Origin: Theristus sp. LFF4_11
Lineage: Eukaryota > Nematoda > Chromadorea > Monhysterida > Xyalidae
Direction of reading: 5' to 3'
DNA length: 64,000 nt
Assembly: GCA_030248135.1 (NCBI GenBank)
Contig: JASANC010001230.1
Span: 1-64,000 of the forward strand
Below, in pieces: positions 47,701-64,000 of this stretch. How positions within the stretch are numbered: position 1 is the stretch's first letter; each line of letters begins with the position of its first letter. The notes under the pieces were generated by a model that saw only the letters and a list, made by a program, of their open reading frames with translations, searched no databases and was not told the DNA's origin. Made by a program: the position numbers and the translations under genes.

Positions 47701-50013
47701 ATTATTCACCTTCGCATCCTGGTTGTAGCTCGTTAGATGTATTAGCTGTGTGTTCAGGGGATCGAGCCACGCCGAAGGTGTGGTGTCATTTGATGGCAGA
47801 ATACTCGTGGCAGAATTTGATGGCAGAATAACGCCCTAAGTGACGGCGTTCTATTTAAATTTTTGCGCTTTTTGCTGGCTAAAAACGTTGCCTAAGTTAC
47901 TGTTCGTTCGTTCGTTAAGGCAGCTGATTGGGGCACATCGGGAAATCTCTCCAGTTTAGGAAATCTTTTGAATGTCTCTTTGTTACCGCGTCTTCCCTTT
48001 TTGCAGAAGACAGCGACTACGATCCTGAAGAGAAGAAAAAAGACTCGACCTCAGCGGAGAGCAGTGAACCGGACGAGGAATACGACACAGACGTTAAGAA
48101 CTCGTCTGACGCCAGTTCGGGTAGCACTGGCTCGCCAAAGAAACGCAAAAAGGACTCGCCGAAGAAGGTAGGTTGTGGCAATGTTGTCTTTGGCAGAACT
48201 TGGTTTCAACAGAGCGAGAAGAACGGTCGAATAGCTGTATCTCACAGCTTGCTGGTTTGAGTTATCATAGTTGTCGTTGCGTTTGAATCTACAGATTCTT
48301 TATTGTGACTTGTTTGAAGATACTTGGCGCATTCGCATGCGGGTGAAACAAAACCGCAACCAACGACAAAATCTATTGATTGAACCTGAAAACCAAAGAA
48401 TATGCTGTTTATTAGCTTGATTTGATCATTTTATTTGACGAGAACCAGAAGGAAACGGGAAGGAACTATTTTTTTGCAAACGAACATTTCACCATCTCCA
48501 GAAATCGAAGACGAAATCACCGAAGAAAGGCAAGGAGTCGAAGAAGTCGCGACGGCAGAAGAAGGATCCGAACGCGCCGAAACGCGGACAGTCCGCTTAT
48601 ATGCTCTGGTTCCAGGAGATTCGCGAGACGTTGAAAGAGCCGGGGATGGGCGTCGCAGACGTCGCGAAGAAGGGCGGCGAAAAGTGGAAGACCATGAGCG
48701 ATGGCGATAAGGAGGTTGGATTAGGGGTGTTATTAAAGTCCTTGTCTGAAGACGCATTCGATTGCAAACACACAGGCGCGCATTTGCTGTTGCTGTAATG
48801 TTTTATGTGTGCGCATGTGTGTTTGTTTAGGACGCAGCAGTAAGCGGCATTCATGAAGCAGTATTTAGTGACGCGTAGCTGTCTTAAAACGTAGCTACGT
48901 GGTCACTAAATACTGCTTCATGAATGCGCCTGTAGGCCCGTGTCATAACAGAGTGCACTATTTCAAGACAACTTTTGGAGATTTTTTTTATGGCACATTT
49001 CGTTGGTTACTCGTTTTGGTCTGTTTAGTGAATGGTTTCCTTCAATGAATTGATACCATCTCATGCAGTCTTAGAGGGTCGTGTGAAAGCAAAGCGGTCA
49101 TTCATGTTTCACTATTGCGGAGTCGAGAAAATATCAGAGGTTTTTTTTATTTTCTTTTAGAAATGGGTGAAAATGGCAGAAGAAGACAAGAAACGATATG
49201 AGCGAGAAATGCAAGAATGGAAAGCGAGTGGTGGCGCTACGGCTGCTCCGAGGTAAATGATACAAAATTTTTGGAAAAAAATTGCAATTACTTTTTTATG
49301 TTTAGCACCGACAGCAAGTGATTGGCTATCTGGCAAAAATTTAACGCCAACGCAAAAACTTTTAAACTAAACCTGCAAATTCGCACAATTCCAGCTCGAA
49401 GGCGAAATCCAAGTCGAAGCCGTCGGCTGGCCCAAGTGAATCGCCCGAAAAAAAGAGCAAAGAATACGTCAGCGAATCGGACTCGTCAAGTGACGACGAC
49501 GAGAATGAGAAGTCAAAGAAGGAGAAGACGTCGTCAACAAATGGAGAACCAAAGAAGGAGCAGGCTGCGGAGAAAAGGGTTGGTTGGTTTGGGGGGTTTT
49601 CGGGATTTGTTGGAAATCCGTTTTTTTCATGCGTAGTTTCTTTGATGAATTTGTGTGCCAGTGTATTTCGATGTCATATGCAACTAGCTGATTGGTTGGT
49701 GCGCACTTGATGCATGCTTTTTGTGCAGGACAGACTCCACCTCTACAGCAATGCCAGATTGCCAGCACAGAAAGCATGCATCACGTGATCACCCACCAAT
49801 CAGCCAGCTGCATATGATATAGGCACAGTGCAATAGTACACCAACCAGCATCAAACGTGCTTGAATCGGCTTATGAATTGAGAAACTGTGTGGTTTGGTT
49901 GGGTAAGATAATTAAGAGTTACTTTCTGAAACTCAAAAAACTTTCAGAAACATTCTTCGTCTGGTGAGGAAGAAGAAGAAGCAGAAGACTCAGACGCGGG
50001 TAGCAGCGACTAA
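41706..50013 (+). CDS. SSRP1: SSRP1, small subunit of the FACT histone chaperone, short at the N-terminus
   Basis: FACT (SSRP1 with SPT16) moves histones during transcription and replication. Sixteen exons: 41706-41768, 42153-42258, 42789-42979, 43583-43696, 44068-44184, 44435-44538, 44969-45097, 45694-45764, 46164-46314, 46763-46829, 47486-47618, 48007-48167, 48502-48714, 49161-49252, 49395-49578 and 49948-50013, all in phase, give 653 residues. The middle PH-like domains are complete ('CVKGWNYG', 'LEFHQNDE', 'TPRGRYDIK', 'GKTFDYKIP'), then an acidic segment, a basic segment, one HMG box ('[15 protein letters not shown]') and an acidic Ser-rich tail. Exon 1 ends '[13 protein letters not shown]' and exon 2 begins 'DYERVQKF'; about 60 residues that lie between these points in animal SSRP1 are missing, and the 384-bp intron holds no suitable frame. 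A 3' splice site stands 7 nt before the ATG. Confidence 0.92.
42355..42648. mobile_element. Small inverted-repeat element in SSRP1 intron 2
   Basis: Left end GGCCGAGTAAACATGGCAGC and right end ACTGCCTTAATTATTCGGCT are inverted relatives. The same ends occur as separate pieces at 10.14 and 10.75 kb. No coding capacity. Confidence 0.55.
43012..43185. mobile_element. CCAAT-ended palindromic MITE in SSRP1 intron 3
   Basis: ACTAGCTGTTTGGTTGG at the left and CCAACCAATCAGCTAGTTG at the right, followed by a GAGTCGGACTGTAG end. It starts close to the donor of exon 42789-42979. Confidence 0.7.
46960..47445. repeat. Cluster of CCAAT-type MITE fragments in SSRP1 intron 10
   Basis: CCAACCAAT(C/T)AGC motifs recur at about 47200, 47235, 47265 and 47395, several with GTTGCATATATTA or GTTGGATATG beside them. 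It appears to be two or more overlapping or nested copies. Confidence 0.6.
47716..47902 (+). repeat. Degraded tRNA-derived SINE
   Basis: A diverged copy of the 17.3-kb element: CTGGTTGTAGCTCG, GGGGATCGAGCCACGCCG, GGCGTTCT and GCTGGCTAAAAACGTTGCC occur in the same order. It lies in SSRP1 intron 11. Confidence 0.65.
48845..48930. repeat. Short palindromic hairpin element
   Basis: Arms GGCATTCATGAAGCAGTATT and AATACTGCTTCATGAATGC are inverted, with an inner GTAGCT...CGTAGCTACG pair. It is the best-preserved copy of this family and lies in SSRP1 intron 13. Confidence 0.85.
49672..49830. mobile_element. CCAAT-ended palindromic MITE in SSRP1 intron 15
   Basis: Left GCAACTAGCTGATTGGTTGG, right CCACCAATCAGCCAGCTGC, inner GATGCATGCTTTTTGTGCAG against AGAAAGCATGCATCACGTGA. 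Confidence 0.8.
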
Positions 50014-50921
50014 TTGTTAAATTGGTTGTTTTCATGTGGTCTGTTTTTGTCAGTTTACCGGTATTTTTTTAGTTTTTGGGTTTTTGTTGAGTTTGATCAC
50101 TGTTTTCGCTTCGCTTCGCCGGTGTGATGTGCCGAGGTCGTGTGAATATTTGTTTCCAATGACGGTTTTCAATGCCAATGTTTTTTTTGATTTTGTTTTT
50201 TGTATTTTTTGTTATGAAGTACTGGTACAATTTCGGTCTTGCAAAATTGCGTTTTGTTTTGTGGCAGATAACTTTGTGAATAAAAACTGCGAGTGAAACA
50301 ATTTCGGATGGTTTCTTGGATTCAGCTAACGGGCGTTTATATAAAAATACGCCGTTTCCCTACTGCAATGGTGATTTGTGAATTCACGTTTTGACTGCTG
50401 CATTTCAGTTTTATTTGCGCAATAAGAGCAAACCGATGGCAGTAAACAGTCTGTTGTTGTTTCTGCGGTTTCAGTACGTTGCAAATTATGACCGTTGAAA
50501 GACTATAGCATAAAGGTCCTGAAGTGTTTTGGCTAAAACCAGTTTTTTTGCACAGTTTCAAACCTGGTCTGGTGCGAGCAGGCTGAAAGTTTTGTTTTTT
50601 TTCGTTTGTGCTTGTTTTTTCGTATTTTCTTAATTGATTACGCGGTTATCAAGTTCCGCAGAATAATCCCATTAAAGCATTTCATGGCTAGCAATACATG
50701 AATTTCGCTGTTTGCGGGTTTGGCCAGGTAGACGCATACCACGGTGTCCTCTGGCTCGTCAGTGCGACGGACACCGGCAGAACTGCCGAAGTAGTCTGAA
50801 AGCTTCACAGAACAAATGCGAACAACCATTTTTTTTATCTTATCAGTTTTACAAAAGAGAACTGTCGTTTTCTTATCTAGAAAAACCAGATTTGGACAAA
50901 AAAAGACAAACCAGCACACTT

Positions 50922-59128
<8,207 letters not shown>

Positions 59129-60396
59129 GCCATTGTTTTTGTTTCATCAGATCTTTGCTTGAGCAGAGCTTACGAATCTTTTGAAAAGTCGGTGGATTTA
59201 TATGTTGGATTTTAGCTTGATGATTTATTTAAAGCTCCACTGGAAGTTCTATTGGTTATGGGTATCACGTCACTTTTTCAGTATCTTCATTGTTTTGAGG
59301 TTTACATTTTACAGTTCAGTATTGTTGAATGGTAAAGTGCACTAAATTGTTCGAATCGCTAATCTTCCGACTCTTCAGATCGACTTTTTTATTGTTTTTA
59401 ACCACGCAAAGTAAAAATACATGAAAGCGAAACAAAAGAAAAAACATTCCTTATCATCTCAATCATGACGCAAAAAATCACGATCTTGAAGAAAAGAACA
59501 AAAGTCGGAAAAGCATCAAAAGAAAGCAAGCAACATGTCTTGTAACAAGCAAAATCAACACGGATTGGAGAGATCGGCTGTAGATTTTACTTTTTAGCTC
59601 ATTGATGCAGGTTGTTAACCGTATTGAGGACATTTACGGCCAAACACCATCCTGTTGGCTGATTGGTTAGTCCGACATTCGGCCAGCTGATTGGTCGCGC
59701 TATGATGAATCAGCCAATCAGCTGGGCGGTTTGGCGGTAAACGGTAGAAATGGATACGTAACCGCGTAACAAGAAACCATCCTAACTAGCAAATAATTAT
59801 GCTGCGCATGAAATTTCTCGTGAAAGTGCAGCACTAACTTTTTCATTGGAAACATCAAGAAACTTTGGACAATGATGGTCCAAATGGTAAAACGAACAAA
59901 AGTGGTATTTTTTGTTATTTTGCTTTGTTAATTACTTGCAATCATGCATCATTCTTGTGGTCGTGGTTTTTTTTCTTGAAAGTAAATGACATTACATCAG
60001 AGGTTACACGGTTTACAAAAAAAGAAGCTACGGTAGAACAGCTTACAAACCCTAAAAAACAAGAAAACAAACAATAAAAGAAAACTATACACGGAACGAA
60101 GGAAAAAACAATGACAAGAACAAGAAGCGATACGTTCACAATATTTCTACGTCTTATCAATGCGATTGTTTTAAACGTTACAACTTAAAAATCGGTTTCA
60201 AAAAAACGTAAAAAACCAGAAAATTTCCAGGCCAGCCGGTTTAGAGACACAGGTAGGTGGAACGAATAATAATAATTTGTACACGAAGAAAAATCAAGAA
60301 AAAATAATCATAATTGTTGGTTTGATGGATGAAAAGTTTTTGTCAAAAAAACGGATCCCTGGGTGTTTCGACCGAGGAGGCGTTTGGTGGCTTGTT
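59129..60396. other. Spacer between convergent ALDH7A1 and HMG-box genes
   Basis: AT-rich and without gene-like frames. Near 59660-59740 there are CTGATTGGTTAG and CAGCCAATCAGCTG motifs in inverted arrangement, another fragment of the CCAAT-type family. Confidence 0.45.
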
Positions 60397-61042
60397 CTAC
60401 TTCTTCTTGCCCTTTTTCGGCGAGCTGCAAAGAGAAAATTCGAATTTAGATTTTTACATTTTTACAACACACGCATGCTTCAGTCGAACGATTTGTGTTT
60501 TGGGGTCACCGAAACTGGTCGGTTACTCTTTGTCCTGTCAGTGCAGTAAATAAAACAACTATAAAAAATCCATCCGCACCCTAGAAATGCAACAAAATCC
60601 ACCCCACCCCCCCCCCCACCCCCAATTGGTGGTCTTTCTGGTCTTGTCCAGCTCCCCAAAATGTCTGTCGTTCCTCGGCCAAAAATATTCGCAATATTTA
60701 GAGAGAGCAAGAGGCGAAACAGCACGAAATGAAACGCGCATAGAAACAGACGGAGCTTTGCTCCGGCCATAGTAAAAATTGTTCCCCTTTTCTCTACTCG
60801 CTTCAGTACTGGAAAACAGCGCGCCCGACCACAAACAAGCGCGTTTTGCTTTGCTCGCTGGACGGGTTTTGCTGCGTAGTCAGAGGCAGCAGCAGCAGTA
60901 GAGAGAGAAGGGAGCAAAACAAACGCGACTACGTCTGTTCTCGTTTCTCTCTGCTCTGCTCTGCGCAGTACGTTCGCTCTGTCCCTATGTACGCAGAGCT
61001 AGGTAGAAAACGCAGTACAAACGCGTCGGTTTTCCAGTACTG

Positions 61043-61088
<46 letters not shown>

Positions 61089-63321
61089 ACGCAGAGGCAG
61101 ACAGAGCAGAGCAAAACTACTCGCGGCCCGCTTCAGTACGGAAAAACGCGAAACCTTCAGTACTGTGCGCTGTTTCTCTCTTGCTCTTTCAGTATTGCGA
61201 GAAAGAGAGAAAGAAAAATACGGCGAATAACCATCGTGGCGACCGATTTGGTGTCGCGATGTCGATGTTGATAATAATGATTTCCACCCACCCCCACTCC
61301 CAACCTAGTATTGAAATTATTACTTGTGTGGGGGAGGAAAACGGGCCTTTACTAGACCTAAACCGCCCCGCGATTTTACATTTCAAACACTGCCATTGGC
61401 GACTCGCGATTGGACTGTAACAACAATAAAAAAACGCAAGCCAAGGCCACGCTGGTTGGTTGGCTGCCTTTGAATGTATCGCACGGGTTTGTTGACTGTG
61501 TGCGGATTCCGCAAGAACAACCATTTCACACTCAACTCACTCACCACACTAGTGACACTACGCATTACGATCAAAACAAACTCAACTATGAGTACGCAAC
61601 ATCACTGAAACAGAATGGCTTTGTGATGATCGATACACTGATTGTTGATTGATATGTCTATTGAAGCAATCCTGGCTTGTTGATTGAGTGCACACCAGCA
61701 ACAATGTCAGATCATATTGAAGTTGTAAAGTGTGTGATATGCACCTCCCAGGCTCCCATAACAACAACACAACAACCATGTTTACAACGGTGTAAACTCA
61801 AACTCAACCCAAAAGATCTTTTTGCGTAAACAAACAATAATGGTCAATATGCTAAGAATAGTTTTGCAAAACACGGGTCAGTCGGTGTTCGGTGAAAATC
61901 CTTGGGATCAACAACTTGCGGGTCACACTTGAAACAGTGGTAGACAACGCGCGAAAGCCGCGTTTTTGAAAACGTCTCAGGATTGATTGAATGTGTTGCA
62001 GTGCAAGATAGTGACTGATGGATTGAAGACGTTGAATTTGGAATTGGAACTGATCAACATGATGAACTACTCAATCGACAATAAATGTTTTTCAGTCGCG
62101 CAAAATTTCAAAGTATAATCACAAAAAACCGCACTCAGCCTCAACACAGAACAATTCCTATCCGCTGTTATCAATAAAATGTTAACAGAATCAAGAGACC
62201 AGCCGCAATTCGCAAAACAAATTATAATGATCAGAGGATGTCAAAACACCGCATCACGATACACAAAAGCAAAACGATTCCGGCTCTTGCCGCGGACAAC
62301 CACCGAAAGACCAACCAATCGAACGGGTAACAGAAATCTTAAAAAATGGAGAATTGCAAAATTGACGAGCGTTTGCAGAATCTAGAAAACCGAAAAACCA
62401 AGCACTTTGCTCACCCTCCGGCTTTGTAGGCGGTCATCTCACGTTCGTACCTCTTCTTGTCCTCTGCCGCGAGTTTCTCCCACTTCTGAACAAGAAAAAT
62501 TTAAATTCAAACAAAAGAGTAACAGTTCATTGGAAGCAAGCATTCACGGTGTGGATGATCAGAAGTGGATTTTTGAAAAAAGTGCCACTGAATGACAGAT
62601 ACAGGACACAAAACCAAACATGGAATAATCAAGAAAACCGTGGAACGGAACTCAACGAAAATGCAACCACTCACGGTCTTGTCCTTCAGTTTGCCCCACT
62701 CGACGCCGGCCGCTTTCGCGACATCGGTGACGGACATGCCCGCTTTCGAGATCGTCGATCGATTCGCGTTCAGCCAGAGCATGTACGCCGATTGGCCGCG
62801 TTTCGGCGCGTTCGGATCCTTTTTGGCGCGCTTCTTCTCCTTCTGAAATGGTTTTTCGGCGGCAATGTTGGGGGTTGTTTTGATTTTGACGGCGCAGAAA
62901 AGATGAGATTCGTTTTTGTTTGGTGTTTTACGTTTGCACTCAGTGAAGTTTTGAAGTGCCTTTGAATGCTACAATGACTTTCAGATTCAGCCGCGAGCTT
63001 CTCATTCTCAGCACGGAATCGCCAAGGGCTGTTGAATATGAACGGCACTTTCATTTGTGATTTTGACTGCTTGTTCTTCTTGAATCTTGTTAACTGGGTG
63101 CATTGGCAGTCAGCAATTGTCAGCAATCAGCAACAGACTTGACTTTAACAAAACTGAAAAACTCAGTCTTGTTCATTCAACAACAAAATTGGGACACTTC
63201 GTCTTGTCTTGCCGGAGATCCATTCAATCAAACGAAGCAAGCAAGCAAAGAAAAACAATAAGCAAAAGCGAACCTTCACTGGTGACTTTTTGGCCGGAGA
63301 TTTCTTTGCAACACGCGGCAT
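60397..63321 (-). CDS. Small single HMG-box chromatin protein
   Basis: Exons 63321-63274, 62842-62675, 62485-62415 and 60424-60397 join in phases 0, 0 and 2 for 104 residues. Single HMG boxes of this type (HMGD/NHP6-like) bend DNA without sequence specificity and act in chromatin. A basic N-terminus (MPRVAKKSPAKKSPVK) precedes '[19 protein letters not shown]', the start of the box, which ends '[14 protein letters not shown]'. The tail is GGSPKKGKKK. It is nearest to the SSRP1 HMG box encoded 14 kb away, sharing '[15 protein letters not shown]' and a phase-0 intron just before 'KW'. The last exon is only 28 nt, reached over a 2-kb intron. A 3' splice site 27 nt upstream of the ATG supports the start. 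Confidence 0.88.
60425..62414. repeat. Repeat-bearing last intron of the HMG-box gene
   Basis: It contains a C-rich run at 60600-60625, a perfect GA microsatellite at about 61046-61082 and several TTCAGTACTG / CAGTACTGA motifs in both orientations between 60800 and 61200, forming an imperfect palindrome around the GA run. No further exon was identified. Confidence 0.6.
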
Positions 63322-63845
63322 GATTTCGGCTGGCTGGCTGGTTGACTTCTGGAAACGAGAGACAAAATTTAACGAAACGCTCTTGCACTTGTCGAGTAGA
63401 GTTACTACGATATGAATATGAGACGCTGTGTTGAACGAAGGGGCGCTCTCACTAGGCTGGCTCGTTGCCAACGTTTGAAGAATTTCTTTTTTTGCCGCTT
63501 TTTGTTGGTCTCAGCACGATTGCTTATGCAATTACGGTAGTGCAATGCACGCTTTGCTGAAAGCACGCTACAGAAAAAAGGCACGGAAATTTCGTCGTCG
63601 TCGTCGTTTTCTTTTTGTGTAAGCAAGCAACAAGCAAACAAACAAGGGATGAGTTGAAGTCGTGCAAAATGCAAATCAATCTTTGAAAGTCGCAGTTTTT
63701 GTTCAAACGATTCGATATTTTGTACTTTTATTTTTACTGAAACTGAATGAGAAAAACAGAAAGGAAAAGCTGTTGTGTTTTTGTTTTGAGTTTTCTTTCA
63801 CTTTTCCCGGATCAATTCTAAATTTCAGACCACAGCATCAAAAAG
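63322..63845. promoter_or_regulatory. Shared upstream region of divergent HMG-box and NIFK-like genes
   Basis: The two start codons are 524 bases apart and point away from each other, so a bidirectional promoter is likely. A GTCGTCGTCGTC tract lies at 63593-63605. No TATA box is evident. Confidence 0.35.
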
Positions 63846-63962
63846 ATGTCGGGCGTGATTTTCATGACCGACGTTCCGGAGGGTTTCTTCGAGCACGCTC
63901 AGTTTGATTATTTTAGTCAGTTCGGAAAAGTGACCAATGTGCGACTGCTGCGAAGCAAAAAG
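63846..63962 (+). CDS. NIFK-like nucleolar RRM protein, first exon
   Basis: The 39-codon exon ends at a GTGCGC donor in phase 0, and the gene continues beyond the window. It opens an RNA-recognition motif: 'GVIFMTDVPEGFFEHAQFD' covers the first strand (RNP2-like) and helix, and 'YFSQFGKVTNVRLLRSKK' matches the strongly conserved 'YFSQFG.V...RL.RSK' of NIFK/Nop15 proteins, which act in large ribosomal subunit assembly in the nucleolus. The start 5 residues before the first RRM strand is unusually early; human NIFK has about 40 residues there. A TTTCAG splice site lies 18 nt before the ATG. Confidence 0.75.
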
Positions 63963-64000
63963 GTGCGCGCAAAGTTGAATTTCATTTGAATTCAAGTTGA

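Overview
The window is nuclear DNA from an invertebrate animal. Genes are split by many short introns with a TTTCAG-type 3' end, intergenic DNA is AT-rich, and small inverted-repeat elements and SINEs are common. Seven genes have a 3' splice site only 7 to 42 nt before the start codon. That fits spliced-leader trans-splicing, as in nematodes, but also fits 5'UTR introns. The species cannot be named from sequence alone. All gene models below were assembled by hand from reading frames and splice signals, and most join in consistent phase.

Layout. 1-3.0 kb (minus strand): part of a Polinton/Maverick element with a split major capsid gene cut by the window edge, a small basic-protein region, a penton-like minor capsid gene and a frame-broken integrase. 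3.3-8.4 kb: two paralogous genes of an unrecognised secreted or single-pass membrane protein family, with an unrelated unknown gene between them. 8.4-13.2 kb: no genes; two tandem arrays and repeat fragments. 13.2-18.2 kb (minus): exons matching only the N-terminal part of the translation regulator GCN1. 18.2-23.1 kb: repeats, a SINE-like relic and one possible orphan exon. 23.1-25.0 kb: a CISD3-type mitochondrial iron-sulfur protein. 25-27.7 kb: intergenic with a MITE. 27.7-32.8 kb (minus): flotillin-2. 33-36.3 kb: a large foldback repeat. 37.7-40.9 kb: a Ly6-like, mucin-rich, probably GPI-anchored protein with a transposon in its GC-AG intron. 41.7-50.0 kb: the FACT subunit SSRP1, lacking part of its N-terminal domain. 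50.9-59.1 kb: ALDH7A1 (antiquitin), complete. 60.4-63.3 kb (minus): a small HMG-box protein related to the SSRP1 HMG box. 63.8 kb to the edge: first exon of a NIFK-like nucleolar RRM protein, head to head with the HMG gene.

SSRP1, the HMG-box protein, NIFK, GCN1, flotillin-2, CISD3 and ALDH7A1 are housekeeping functions with no common pathway. Lineage-specific material lies in the two-copy membrane family, the mucin-like Ly6 protein and the repeats. The same hairpin and CCAAT-ended elements recur across introns and intergenic DNA.
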